Shown: positions 21,129 to 33,609 of the stretch, one piece after another
How positions within the stretch are numbered: position 1 is the first letter of the stretch
Layout of the letters: each line of letters begins with the position of its first letter
Assembly: GCA_907165275.2 (NCBI GenBank)
Contig: OU015652.1
Coordinates: forward strand, 9,129,001 to 9,193,000
Length of the DNA stretch: 64,000 nucleotides
Direction: 5' to 3'
Source: Zygaena filipendulae
Taxonomy: Eukaryota; Arthropoda; Insecta; Lepidoptera; Zygaenidae
Notes under the pieces: generated by a model
The model's input: only the letters and a program-made list of their open reading frames with translations
Database searches by the model: none
Told to the model about the DNA's origin: nothing
Translations under genes and position numbers: made by a program

Positions 21129-24100
21129 CTTTCAATTAATTAACACGGAAACGGTTTATACACAACACCAAAATAATCTATCTAAATCTATAACGGCTGG
21201 ACCAATTTAGCTAATACTTTTTTGTTGCGTTTATTTATTTATTTATTGGTTTGCCAATAGATTTGCATTATAAAATATTGTTTGTTATTATAAGGAGAAG
21301 TTCTTAGAAGTTCTTATTAAAGTGGGTGAATCTTCGAAGCGGTTGGACCGATTCTGACGGAAGTTTCACTGCTTATTAGCAGATGCTATAAAAGCCTCTC
21401 CACATCCGCGCGCGAAGCCGCGATCCATGAGTGTGGACTCATGGATCGCGGCTGTTTTGCGGCTTCGCGCGCGACAGAAGGCCTTGAGAAGAAAATTAGG
21501 CTACTTTGGAATTTCTGCGGGAATTCCGAAACTTACGCGCGAAACGGCGCGCTAATCATAGTATTAATTTAGGATTGCATTAATTGCCGTTTTGGCCGCC
21601 ATGACGCCAAAAAGAACTAAATTTAATTATTTTTTTTAACTCGACAGACGTGTGCTGCCAGTCTAATATATCTCCTATGATAAAAAAAATGTAATTACAT
21701 GCGACTTATAACGCCAGTTACAGACTACACAAACGTAAACATAAACGCAGCGTGTGTGCGGAATGAGTTATTATTTATTATGTTATTTTGTTGTTATGTT
21801 AATATGTCCGTGACTTCAAAAAACTGGGCCCACGGAAGACCAGCGCTGTGTTAGTTTAATTTACCCCCTATAACATCAGCTAATTTGCAGCGAAAGTCCC
21901 GTCAAATTGGTGCAACGGTTTTAGAGAATCACCCGCGTGAGTTTTGGAATTCTCGCAGGAACAATTTTCTTAAATTAAAGCCTAAGTTAGCTTAAGGGCG
22001 GCGCCACTGTCTCGGCGCGAGCTGTAGCCTACTTCGTAATAATGTTGTCTACCATTTGTTTTTGCCGCTGTCGCCGCCGCCGAGACTGTGGCCAAGGGGT
22101 AAGTTACTACTTATAACATCAGCTATCTGCCAGTGAAAGTCTCGGTAAAATCGGTCCAGCCGTTTCAGAGATTAGCCGGAACAAACAGACAGACAAAAAT
22201 TAAGAAAATATGTAGTGAAAAGCTGTTAATTTGGAATTACAAACAGACACTTCAATTTTATTTATAAGTAAGTACCTAAGTCTAGATTTTATACTTACAG
22301 AGATAGTTTCAACTTCATGTCCGCCACAGACAGCTGCCCCGCGAACGGATGCCCCGGCGCGAGATTCATGAACGCCTCCATGTCTCCATCGTTAAGGTCG
22401 TTCAACCATTTTTTGTAGGCAGGCGTAGATTTGAATGCGGTCATAAACTGATTATTATAGGGTTCGATTTCTTTACTTCCTTCTGCGAAAAAAAACAGAC
22501 CGCGTTCGTTTTTAATAGTAGATTATGCACCGAGGGTGTAAAGGACTGTCTTACGTCACCGGCGGCCTATTGAACCCTGAGCGTTACGATGGACTCTATA
22601 CGAGTTAATCCCCGAGCGTAGCGAGTGTATTTAAAATATAAGTAGAGTTATGTAGAGTCCTGAGTTAAGCGAGGGGTTAAAGCTGTCCATGACGAAGACA
22701 GGCTTTATCCTCGAGGTGCATACTCTACTTTTCATACCTACTGCGAGACATAAACCCTCTTTACACGGGCAGACGGTTTATCCGAAAATAGAACTGGCCA
22801 CCACAGGCAGATCACATAAAAAGAAAACAAAATGCTAAGAGTTTTCCTACAAATAACGTTCCAAACTCAAATCACTTTACTCCCTTGGGAGTTTCATACA
22901 ACATTACCTCCCTCTCTTGGGTTGGGATGTAATGCCTTGCTTTACGTTGAGATTGTGTGATAATATGTTATTGGACATTATAGAGCAGGTGGTATGAAAA
23001 AATATAAAACAAATAAGAAATATCATGCACTAGCTGTGGGCCGCAGTTTCACTCGCGTCAATTTCGGTGTTTCCTTCGAGAAGTCTTTGTTTCGGGATTA
23101 AAGTACACAATACTCAATAATACCTATATTATATGCTTCCATAGTAAAGGTTCTTCAAAACTAGATGTTAATAAGAGATCATTCCTGAACTGTTCGGAAT
23201 CGCCCTGTTTGACACGTCATGCAAGTTAAAGATTTTTAGTTAGTTTTAGTATATTAGTTTTAATCGGACCATTAGTCCCAGATAAGACCTTGCAAATTAT
23301 CTATGTAATGAATACACTAAATCACCTACCTGGCAGCAAGGAGGTCCTCAGTAGGTAGATCAAATAAATAACAAATTGGTCTCTGATCCACGCGTCGCCG
23401 AGCGCGGGCCCGTGCCGGACCACGTGGTCCGCGAAACGCAGGTCCTCGATGCCGCGGCCCAGCTGCTTCTTCAGCGCCACGTCCGCCGCCTCTATCCTCA
23501 CCTCGTTCAGCTCGACGAGCACATCGAACAGCTGCCGCTTCTGCTTGAACAACACGTTGGACGCTCCCACAACGAACGCCTGCACCGCGGGGTCCGACAG
23601 AAGATCCAAATACTGCAGCGATAAATACGGCAAGCACAAATAGCCATCCTCGAAGAGGGGCAGAGGGAAACCGCATTGCGTTTGATCGATCTGCTCCGTT
23701 AATGTGTACAATCCGTCCACGCTCAGCGCATCCCTCACCATTGTCGGACTCTGTTGCGTGTCCGTCAGGGATATTTGCGTTTTATATTTATCACCAACAC
23801 TGTGACACTTCTCTCGTCCAACTGTGAGGTCTTGTCGGTCAACCAAGTCCGAGATCAAGGCTTCGTCGAAGCTTTGGCTACTAACTCGGTCTTTTTCTTC
23901 TGCGATGTTATCAGTTTCTTTTGGAGATAACTCATCCATCTCGCTACCGCCATTAATGAGACAAGGTTCTTCTAAGTTTCTGCTGCTGTTGTTATCAACA
24001 CCATCATAGCCGTTGGTATTAGTTGTTGACATCGGTGAGAGTGGCCTGGACAAGCTGTAACCAATTGTATCTTTATTGTATACGGACTGTACCCACGGTT

Positions 24101-27100
24101 TTACCTGTGCGAGTTTCAGAATTCCCGCAGGAACTCCTAATTTTACTTCAATACAAACCTAAATCGGTCTGATGGTCTAATAGTATGTTGACCCAGAACA
24201 CAAGCTACCTAAATTTTCAACGTATTAAAGAAAAATAAATGTTTCCTTACACTACATTAGCTGAACGCGTGAGGCCCTGGTCCAAACAACGAGGCAGTAT
24301 CGACACAAGGCTTAGTAGCGTCGCCGACAGTTGGCCAGCTGGGGAGCCGTACATCAGTACTTTACGTCTCAACAGCAAAAGTTTAAAAAGCAAGAGTGCT
24401 TCGTGTTTCCAGGTTTCCACAAAACGTTGAACGGACAAACCTAATAAGAAGAACAATAAAAATATACAAGACAATGTCAATGACTCGCCGATACGTTGTG
24501 AAGTTGTGATAGAGCTATAATACAGGCTTTTTTTTAATCGGTTCGATTTCCAGTTTTGTCAAATCTGATTATATATTGAGATTTGATCAAAATCGGCCTC
24601 AAGACTCCTTTTAAGCATTTTTAGATATTTCTCTTAGCTAAGGATTTACTAAAATTCACCATACAGATCGTAACATGGATATGAAACGAAATAATACAAT
24701 AACATACCTTCTAGACATTGATCAATTTGCATTGGACAGCTGTTAAGATGTTTAAATGCATCTTCTAGCAGAGCAGTCTGTGAGAAATCACCTTGCAGAA
24801 ACCATGCCTGCACTACGAGCTCCATCTTTACTGCAAGCCTACCAAACAGTGGCTCACGGCTGACTACACATACGCTCTTCTGGATAGAGCTACGGGTCAT
24901 ATCTTCAGTCTTCTGAACAACTTTCTACAAGTTTAATTAATTACAAATCAACGTCAGAAAAACAATAGTATAGACAAAGCCAAAAAGGTCTCACACACCC
25001 CTTAGCCAAGTTGACAATCTATGATCATTATCGCTATAGAAAACTAAGAAATGATATGTAATTGTATAATAATAATAATATAAATATAACGACGACAAGT
25101 TTTCTATAGTGTTAACAATCATAAATTGTCAACTTGACTGCTAATTTTGTTTGCTTGATTATACACTCAGCGGCACGGAATGTCGCCCAAGCGCGTTATG
25201 TGATTTATTGTCAAAACTAAACCTGAAGCTTGGGTTTTTGTTTCTTGTAAAGCTTAAATGTTTATCCTAATCTTTAATGCGAATAAGTATTAGTAAAAAA
25301 ATGCATTAACTTTATTAAATTTTTATGAAATAAAAAAAAGACATTAAGCTCTATAATCAAAACAGTATTTTTTAAAGAAATTTCCAAATTAAAGCTAAAG
25401 GTACTTAAAATTAGTAGCGGGTATTTCCACCTCTGTCCCTGATAACCACCTGCATGCGATCAGGCATGCTGTGGATAATGTTTTTAATGTCCACATGAGG
25501 CAATTCTTCCGAGGTGGCCCCCAGAGCTGTTTTCAAATGACTGAGTGTTTTTGATGGGATGGAACTTGCTCGTATGCGTCTTTTAAGCATGTTCCATACG
25601 TGCTCCATAGGATTTATGTATGGGCTTCGTGCTGGCCATTCCAATTTAGAAATTCTCACGCTTAAAAGATAATCATCGACGGAACGTGTTGTGTGAGGTC
25701 AGGCGTTATTTTACATTAAATTGAATTCTTCACTACCAATGAACCCGACGTATGGTAGAACATGGTCCTGAAAGATCTCTTCGACGTACCGCACAGCCGT
25801 TGAACGACCTTCAATGACCACCAACTCTGTACGTGCGTCTGAAGTGATCCCTCCCCAAACCATAACAGATCCACTATGAAAGCTGACCGTTTGCCTGGTG
25901 ATGCCCGGCAGAAATCTCTCTCTTAGCCTTTTACACACACCTTCGCGACCATCTGGAGCTCTTAAGGCCACTCTGCACTCATCAGTTCACATAACTTTAC
26001 TCCAGCGGCCGTGAGTTCAATTTGCATGCTCACGAGCAAATCAAAGTCGAGCTACGCGATGGTGCCGGAGCAGTTCTGGACCTCGAGCTGGTCTTCGAGC
26101 ACGCAGGTTCCGTTCCTTCATTCTCCTTCTTATCGTTCGCTCACTAACGTTGATCCCTCTTGTCGATTGTAGACGCTGTCGAATTTCGACCGCAGTGAGG
26201 AACCGATTTCTCAAAATTTCGAGAGCGATAAATCGGTCATCACGCGCTGATGCGCACCTAATTCTGCCACTATCTGGTCTCCCCGTGTAGAGGCCGGTCC
26301 GATCGTGCCGTATTAAGACGTATCTGAGCGCTGAACGCGGTACATTTAAATTTTCAGTAATTTCTCACTGTGTTCGCCGTTGACTCCGAAGCAACACAGC
26401 TTGAGCAACTTGAGATGAAAATTAAGGGCATTGTGATTTGATTCTGGAAGCAAAAATGACTACACATTAATTTAAAAACAAAACATTGAAGATTAGATGC
26501 ACAACCATTTAAATATCGAATTTTAACTCACCCGTATTTTGTGCGTTTCAGCAACGAACTAACGTAAAGTGTCAAAGAAACGAAAGAAATGCACTTTTTA
26601 TAGTGTTTACACTCATAAACTAACAAAAACGAACGTCCTGACAAGCTGCTACTTGAACTAATCATACCCGATACCAAAAACGCCTGTTATCGGCTTATTT
26701 ATGTTTGGGCCATATTCCGTGCCGCTGAGTGTATTATAAATCGTCAATGAATTTGATATGGATAAAATCAACCAATTTTTTTTTAAATTATGTATTTTAA
26801 ATTTTTAACCAATAACAAAAGTCAAATGCTAATAATAATAAACGTGAAAATGAGTTTGTTCGTTTGTTATGATTTCACACCTTAACTACTCGACAGATCA
26901 TCATGAAACTTTGAATGTCTGTCGCAGAAAAGGACAAGGTACTTTTTATCCCTTAATTCCTGAGGGAATAACTATAACTTTAGAATAACGCAGATGAAAC
27001 TGCAGGAACCAGCTTTGAAAAAATAAACTTCAGAAAATTCACCACCTATGTATTTCTAGGATTTTATCTAGATCTAGAAATATACCTCTATGGGAATTTG

Positions 27101-28489
27101 TCTAAAGCATGATACTGCATACACAGTGTGGGCAGGCTCTGATAAACCAGGTAGGTGAAAGAATATGGTGTCTGAAAGAAAGTTGTGAGAGCCATCAGGC
27201 AGGGCCAGAGCAGGGAGGTGTCTCCAGGCTTGAGGCAGTTCTGTCGGGTTTCCAGGATTAAATTCTGGGTAGCAATGTTCAACCTGCAAAAAATATGCAT
27301 AACAGTTACCTAGTTTTTTACCATTCAAATTATTCAATTTGGACATGAACATTCTACATTTAATTTGAACAATAAAGAAATAAAGAACATTCTATCCAAT
27401 AACAAGGTTTTTTTCACGCAACATTTTTTTTTTCAATACTAATTTGCCTCTAATATAAATCAAAACAAGATTAATTTGTGCATTTACAATTCACATTAAT
27501 TCAATGACATTCATTTATAGCAATCAACTCAATATATGGATATTTTGTGCTATTTTTTTGTGATGTGAATTTATAGCCGCACTCAGAGTCGTTTTATTGA
27601 TTACTTAATTTTAAGCAAAGATTTTAAAAACAAAACTGCCACACTCAGAGACGTTTATTAAGTTAATGTTAACTGGCATTTAACTAATTAAGTTAAATTT
27701 AGTTAAAAGACAATTAATATCTAATACGACTTTGAGTGTAGCTGTATGTGGTCTTTTGTTTTTATATATCTGCTAGTTGGACTTGATTAAACATTTCACA
27801 TCATAAATTTATTTTCATTTCTTTCAAAAGTTATTTTTGTACTATCAGCTTCAGGAAGCAGATTTGAAACAGAACCACTTCATCGACATCGATGTCGAAT
27901 ATATGGATATTTTGTGCTATTTTTTTGTGATGTGAATTTATAGCCGCACTCAGAGTCGTTTTATTGATTACTTAATTTTAAGCAAAGATTTTAAAAACAA
28001 AACTGCCACACTCAGAGACGTTTATTAAGTTAATGTTAACTGGCATTTAACTAATTAAGTTAAATTTAGTTAAAAGACAATTAATATCTAATACGACTTT
28101 GAGTGTAGCTGTATGTGGTCTTTTGTTTTTATATATCTGCTAGTTGGACTTGATTAAACATTTCACATCATAAATTTATTTTCATTTCTTTCAAAAGTTA
28201 TTTTTGTACTATCAGCTTCAGGAAGCAGATTTGAAACAGAACCACTTCATCGACATCGATGTCGCTTCTAATCCAAATTAAAAACTAAATACGAGTTTAA
28301 TAAGCTATCAATAATAATTATCTCAGAGCCATAGGCATTTTTATTCCATACCAATAAGATAATTCTGCTAATGTTATAAATAAAAAGATAAATAAAATAT
28401 GAACCTGGTAGACCACCCACCTGGCATCCTCTTTTGTGGTGGAACCCCACTACAATGATGTTTAAAACCGGTTCGTTTACAAGAGACAT
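20747..28489 (-). CDS. AVL9: AVL9 (DENN-type late secretory pathway protein), complete, 7 coding exons
   Basis: AVL9 proteins carry a divergent DENN module and act in late exocytic transport and cell polarity. The predicted protein has 654 residues, close to the human length of about 648. Landmarks in order: LNIIVVGFHHKRGCQ (start of the uDENN part), LPALALPDGSHNF and IFFHLP (exon 2), IQKSVCVVSREPLFG (exon 3), LLFKLLLLRRKVLMYGSP (exon 4), a variable Ser/Asp-rich insert, then GYLCLPYLSLQYLDLL and FVVGASNVLFKQKRQL (exon 5), WIRDQFVIYLIYLL, HPFAGQLSVADMKLKLS (exon 6) and LTEPPDKS near the C-terminus (exon 7). All six introns have GT/AG ends and compatible phases. The gene is convergent with KIDINS220 and divergent from TLK. 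Its 5' exons use AT-richer codons than exons 5-7. Confidence 0.95.
20936..20968 (+). repeat. GGCGCG-type hexanucleotide repeat inside AVL9 exon 7
   Basis: Tandem gggcgc units encode an (Ala-Pro)n run on the minus strand. It is a coding microsatellite likely to vary in length. Confidence 0.7.
21407..21473. repeat. Strong GC-rich hairpin in AVL9 intron 6
   Basis: Left arm 21,407-21,431 pairs with 21,438-21,451 (CTCATGGATCGCGG) and 21,460-21,473 (CGGCTTCGCGCGCG). The loop is six bases and there is an eight-base bulge on the right arm. Confidence 0.75.
21999..22094. repeat. Small foldback element
   Basis: Ends share CCACTGTCTCGGCG and its reverse complement. It sits inside an older Helitron-like repeat copy. 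Confidence 0.45.
22299..22482 (-). CDS. AVL9: AVL9 exon 6
   Basis: Between ttttttttcgcag|AAGGAAG and tctct|gtaagt. It reads YNNQFMTAFKSTPAYKKWL, then EAFMNLAPGHPFAGQLSVAD and MKLKLSL, matching 'HPFQGQYSVSDMKLRFS' in the family. Phases are 1 in and 2 out. Confidence 0.92.
23330..24054 (-). CDS. AVL9: AVL9 exon 5 (longest exon)
   Basis: A 725-nt exon from ttacag|CTTGTCC to ccag|gtaggt. The first half is a Ser/Thr/Asp-rich variable region. The second half holds FEDGYLCLPYLSLQYLDLL, FVVGASNVLFKQKRQL, IEDLRFADHVVRHG and DAWIRDQFVIYLIYLL, the best conserved C-terminal DENN part. Confidence 0.95.
24251..24440 (-). CDS. AVL9: AVL9 exon 4
   Basis: The acceptor cttcttattag leads into GLSVQRFVETWKHEALLLFK, LLLLRRKVLMYGSPAGQL and LVSILPRCLDQGL, the central DENN helices and strand. 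The donor is tagt|gtaagg in phase 2. Confidence 0.92.
24708..24924 (-). CDS. AVL9: AVL9 exon 3
   Basis: The exon starts after aacttgtag with KVVQKTEDMTRSSIQKSVCV and continues through LFGRLAVKMELVVQAWF and DFSQTALLEDAFKHLNS to a gaag|gtatgt donor in phase 1. It matches the family block from 'RETVQKSVCVLSKLPLYG' onward. Confidence 0.94.
24998..25143. mobile_element. Foldback MITE family C, copy in AVL9 intron 2
   Basis: Arms begin CCTTAGCCAAGTTGACAAT and include CTATAGAAAAC near the centre of both arms. It ends 20 bases from the Tc1 element. Confidence 0.7.
25164..26731 (-). mobile_element. Tc1-type DNA transposon, decayed, with intact ends and TA duplications
   Basis: A 1,568-bp element in AVL9 intron 2. 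Both ends carry the inverted repeat CACTCAGCGGCACGGAAT, flanked by TA on each side (25,162-25,163 and 26,732-26,733), the standard Tc1/mariner target. The minus strand encodes a Tc1-like transposase: helix-turn-helix part RFIALEILRNRFL, then GSVMVWGGI, and C-terminal WPARSPYINPMEHVWNMLK with the acidic Glu kept. The reading frame has a nonsense codon just before the first catalytic Asp region (near 25,993) and two more around 25,690-25,712, where the second catalytic Asp is also replaced by Asn. The copy is therefore non-autonomous. Confidence 0.92.
27086..27283 (-). CDS. AVL9: AVL9 exon 2
   Basis: Sixty-six codons, phase 0 both sides, from ttttttgcag|GTTGAA to gag|gtatat. It reads VEHCYPEFNPG, then ELPQAWRHLPALALPDGSHN and TVYAVSCFRQIPIE, collinear with AVL9 orthologues. 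Confidence 0.95.
27531..27897. repeat. 367-bp tandem duplication, unit 1
   Basis: Direct repeat unit in AVL9 intron 1, apparently identical to the next unit. It contains a diverged relative of foldback MITE B (GCCGCACTCAGAG). Confidence 0.9.
27898..28264. repeat. 367-bp tandem duplication, unit 2
   Basis: Second unit of the head-to-tail duplication, period exactly 367. It ends GATGTCG like unit 1. Confidence 0.9.
28421..28489 (-). CDS. AVL9: AVL9 exon 1 (start codon)
   Basis: ATG at 28,487-28,489 opens MSLVNEPVLNIIVVGFHHKR and GCQ, with the family's VVGFHHKKGCQ signature. The donor is tgccag|gtgggt, phase 0. No other in-frame ATG upstream keeps the motif. Confidence 0.93.
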
Positions 28490-28839
28490 TTTAATGGCAA
28501 TATATATACTTAAGATCCAAACATTTTAAACATTAATCATTAGTAGACGAAACAATAACAATAAATTTCCATTGCAGACCAACGAAGGCTCAAAAGTCCA
28601 CAGACGAATAAGAGAACATACTGTTCAAAAGTCGAAGCTACAATTTGCCTCAGATTAACTAGACATATCAATTTGCTACAAATTTGACATTTTGACAAGC
28701 AAGATTAGTAAAGTAACAGACGATCCAATTTGGTTGGCATTGAGGTTGGCATCAACCGCCAGATCACGACCAAATCGGAAAGTGTATAAAACGTAGTGAT
28801 TACCTTCTCTCTGTATAGGGTAGTCGGTCCAACATAATA

Positions 28840-28970
28840 GGGTACTTGCATGAATTTTTTTTTCAGTCTATTTTAAAGATATATGGCCTACTTAAACAAA
28901 TCAAGAAAAAGAAAAGAAATATATGCATAAATTAATTAAATAGAGCGTTTTAAAGTTCCTACTTTAGACC
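28840..28970 (+). mobile_element. Element family F, left-end fragment
   Basis: AATAGGGTACTTGCATGA then a T-run and CAGTCTATTTTAAAGATATA, as at 51.2 kb and 55.26 kb. Confidence 0.55.
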
Positions 28971-29409
28971 TTACGACGCTGACGTGTAGTGCGTTATTGT
29001 AAGCAGCGCGACAGCGACATATTTCATACAAATCTGAATATATCGGACCGTCGGACCTTGTCGGCGTCCATTTTGTTTTATAAAATAGATGAAGAAAAGT
29101 AAATTTTATTATTTATTAACTATCCAGAGCTATACGATTTACAAAATGAAAACCGTATGAATACTACGAGAAAAAATAACATTTGACTAGAGATTGCAGA
29201 GGAAATCGGTCTTTGTTTTTTTCTCGATTACTTCAGCCTTTATTCTTCCTTGCAAAGAATTTCTGAATTCCTAAATTTCATGCATTGCGCTACGTGGTTG
29301 CCGACCGACTAGTGACTACGGACAAAAGTGTCGCGCCGCTGCAGCTTCAGTGCGATATAGCGAACTTCATCTAGAAGTGTCGCGTCGCTCCAATGCAGTG
29401 CAGTCATAT

Positions 29410-29461
29410 CTCAGAAGAATATTAGTTATTCTCTCAGAAGAATAACTAATATTCTTCTGAG
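29410..29461. repeat. Perfect 23-bp inverted repeat
   Basis: Arms 29,410-29,432 and 29,439-29,461 are exact reverse complements around a six-base loop. Confidence 0.85.
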
Positions 29462-30335
29462 GTTATTCTTCTGTGAGTCATACCTTTAATGGTCGATGGA
29501 CGATGAGTGATGTAGGGTTGTGAAAAAATAATCGATTTTAATGAACATGGGTTGTGATATATTAGGGGAAAACCAAAGTTAAAATTAAAAAATATAAAAA
29601 AAAGGATAGAAATATATTAATTTTACATACAGACCACGATACAATAAATAAAGAGAAAAAAATAGTACAATTAAATAATAACATAATATCTTACAAGAAG
29701 AACAAAAATAAAATATGTATACAAAAAATAAAGAAAATAATTATAAATAGTTGAAATTAAAATAATAAAAAAAAAACATAAAATATGCACGAAAGTAGTG
29801 ACCCAAGTAAAATGGAGTCTATTTTAATTTTAGTCTTCCGTGGGTCCAACTTCTGGAAGAGTATTTTGAGGCCAAAAGGTTTCGCTTTATCTTACTAACT
29901 TTTGACTTATCAATTTAGTTTTATTCTATATTAATAAAATTTAAAATAGCACTAAATGTCTGTGGCAATACCTGTTTTTGGTTATTTTGTTGTTTAAATT
30001 TTAAAGCTTAAAAAAAATATTTTGATGTATTTAGTTTTGAAAGCTTGTTGATTTTTATTTTGATAAATTGTTAATATTAATCTTCTTGTTTTACATAACT
30101 TTTAAGAAAAGCATGCATTTTTTAAATAGAAAAAAAAGGCCGATTATTCTACATTATATTGCATTTCTTCCAACTAAACCCGTTTTTTTCCTAATCGATT
30201 ACTAGTGAAAAGGAAAAAATCGATTTTAAACAATCGTTTTTTTTTTCAATCAATGTTACATCACCGTCCCAATGTGACCACGCCGCCGCTGTCAGCATGT
30301 TCTCTTATTCGTCTGTGGCTGTCAGTCATCATTTT

Positions 30336-30734
30336 GGGATATGTTCCGAAATGCACTGATAGTGATAGTACTGGCCCAGTGCTCCCAGTACCCTGAAATT
30401 CGTTCCGAATTACTTTCAATATACTGCCGCAGTATCCGTAATAGGTGGTATGACGTCGCCGTCTTGTACTGTGACCAGTGGCCATTAGTTCTTTCGAGGT
30501 AAGGTGCTCTCAGTGGTTTGATCACGAGATCAACTCGGACCAATGATTGGTCAACCGCGTCTGTCGGTTGACAGCGTGAAATAACAATGACATGGATGAG
30601 AGTATACTGGACTGCGTTCCGTACAGTAACTAGTATTGCTCAGTAATCAGTATAGCTAACTTTGTCGAAACGACTTCGCAGTATACTGCAGTGACGTCAT
30701 TTCTTACAGTGCTCTCAATGCTTACGGAACATAC
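30336..30734 (+). mobile_element. MITE family E, full-length copy
   Basis: Ends GGGATATGTTCCG and CGGAACATAC; about 400 bp. A truncated third copy starts at 31,155. Confidence 0.7.
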
Positions 30735-31154
30735 TTTAAGATGTTTTTTTTTTGTTTTATTAATGGGCAGGGATGCAGGTCTTTAAACTTATAAGCAGAG
30801 TGACTTTTTGGCGTTTCATCACGTTTGGAATAAAATATAGCCGATTACTTCTATTTTAGCTGTGTGTGACTAATAATATTGATTTATTAACTTATTCTGT
30901 GCTGTGACTGATCGCCAAAAACCACACAACAATAACAAAAGCATATTAAGTATATTGTTCTGAGCCAAAAACTAAACACTTTAATCAAAATATAGATTTC
31001 TTATACGGGATTTTACGCAGCGTAGGGACCATCGATTTGACAAACTTTATGTTTTAATCACATATTGCAATTGGAAAGAATGTTTTACAATTCAAGACGT
31101 ATAAAGAATAATAAATAATAATATTCTTTGCTATTAATTTGTCGTCGAGACAAA

Positions 31155-31390
31155 GGATGTGTTCCAAAATACACTGACAGCAAGCAAGTGCCCTGAAATT
31201 CGTTCCAAATAATTTTTAGTATACTACCACATGCCGAAGTATCCGCAGTCATAATCGTCGCCATTTTTGTATTGAGAGCACTGGCGCTTTCGAGGTAACG
31301 GTGCGTACACAATACTTAACAATACATGCTGTGTTGATCCAGTTATCCATTGGTGATAAACAGCGTGCGGACATGAGGCGTTCACCGGGA
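31155..31390 (+). mobile_element. MITE family E, truncated copy
   Basis: Shares the left end GGATGTGTTCC, CTGAAATTCGTTCC and CTTTCGAGGTAACGG with the 30-kb copy, then diverges into a family G block. Confidence 0.55.
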
Positions 31391-33609
31391 AGTTATCAGG
31401 AAAAAGTTCCGGTAAAGCATCGAAATGCGTCTCATCAATGCATTTCGAAGAAGAAGAAAAATACAACTTAATGGACTTAGATTCATTTGCCTTCTCCAAA
31501 AGGTGTAAATAAAAAAAAAACAATCATTTTGACAAGTTTGACATTTTTATGATTGTTGACAAGTTTTAATGACAAGTTCTGAAAACAATAGTGTTTTGCA
31601 TTTTAAATTGGCATAATTTTAATGAGTTCCTTTTTGATTTCTAAAATTGCAATAATTTGGGTCTGAATTTTAAGTGTGATAAATTATTGAGATCCGGATT
31701 TTCTATTTGTGATCAAGATAGACTTAATAACATAAGGAAAATATATTTCGTCGCCATTTTCCGTATTAGTGTAAATCAGTTGCTTCTAATTAACGTAAAT
31801 ACCTAGGTACAAGTTGTTTCGCGAAATGTGATTCTGTCAGACTTACAGAAGTGTATTTTGTTTTTTATTTATATACTTTTATAGTGAATTCAGATTTGTG
31901 TAGCCTCGGCTGATATAATAAGGTTAGATTTCGTTACTACCTTTATCTGTTGTATTTTCTGTTCGTTTATTTATTTACCATGTTTAGTTATTTACGTAAT
32001 TATATTATTCATCGCATAATTTCATATAAAATCTTATCATGAACAATTTAACCGATTTGAAAAGGAATGAAAAAAATTGAATTTGCATAGTAAATATGAG
32101 CTGTCTTATAACTTTAACTGTGCCCCGCGGTTTCACCCGCTTTCATAACAACTTTTTCTCGATATCTGATCTATACGAACAAAGTGTAGGTATATGTTGC
32201 TCTAAACTAAGTGTAATATACTTGTGAAAACTACATTATAATCTGTTTAGTAGTTTCAGAGATTAGTCTGAACCGACACGCGGATTCTGCTCTTTTATTA
32301 TAGTATCTAGATAGATATTAATATACTAGAATTTAATAAACTTAGAATATTTTCAGTATTTCCCCTTTGAAGGCAGCTTGCCTGAACTAGCACTGTTTCA
32401 TCGTGACAATACCTATTGCTACTTTTACCCTTATATATTAAACAGTGATTTATTTTGTGCCAAAATAGTTTCAACTGTAAATTTTCTGTAGGTTTACTTA
32501 CACATTTCAAAAGAGTAATTTTTTTTTTATCTGTTTCAAATAATAATAATCATTTATTTGCATAAGACATTGTTCTAAAAGATGGGTACATTGTTAATTT
32601 TGATTCAAGTTCTAATGTCTAGTCATTGAGTGACATGCAAAATATATTAAATTCAATCAATTCATCACAATAATTAAATGTCAAAACGAATGTAATTTCA
32701 AAATGTTAAAGTCAATGAAGAAATTAATAAACACAAATTAATAGTCAACTTTTCTGTCCAGGAAGTCTTGCACAGTATAATAAACTTGAGATTGCAACCA
32801 TTGCTTTAGTTTTTTAGAAAATTTAGCAGTTGTTAATGCTATAATTACAAAAACAACTGAAAAGGGAAATATAATTTAATAGTGGTGCACAGTTTTTTTG
32901 TGATCCGTTACTATTAATTATTAAGGCTCGGCAACAACTTCAACAATAGACCAACATACATAAATATAATGCAATTCCAACAATATACATATGAGTCTAA
33001 CTGATAACCTCCTTTTTTTTGAAGTCATTTAAAAACTCAGCTCAGTAGAGAGAACTAGAATCTAGTATTCATTAACATTTTATATATTTTACTATTTGTC
33101 TATGGCACCTTTTTAAGTTTCTGCTTTTTTTATTTCAACTGAACCAAAAAGACAACTGCTATTTAGATATTGTTACATATTGTTTCATTCGAGTATAACA
33201 TCAATATGCTTTTAGGTATAAGGTCATCACAGGCTTGATCTGGACAGGTCTGCTGGTGTTGGTAAGCAGTTGTCAGTTTAGGTTGTGATAATATAGCAGC
33301 ATAATGTTTCCTAATTTTGGTGGTCCCGAAAGTCTCATGTGGGTTACTGCCACAATGCAGAGACATGATTCAATTTTATGCAAACATTGGGGTGGGGTGT
33401 CTATGTCTATTTTGATACTATAAAAAAGCAATATTCACTGAATGCTGAACATTTTTAAGTGATTTTTAGTAAAATAAAGCTGGTGGTAGTTGTCTAGAAT
33501 TTTCCCATTGTTGCATATTATGTTTTTATTATTTTGGTAATTAATACATAATTATAGAGAGATGTGGGATCATCAGTATAATATTGGTTTGAATTACATA
33601 ACATAATAT

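Noticed and set aside
31395..31515. Frame with SSSSKCIDETHFDAL resembling one at 55.57 kb
   Set aside because: The similarity reflects the shared G repeat block; the frames diverge immediately outside it.
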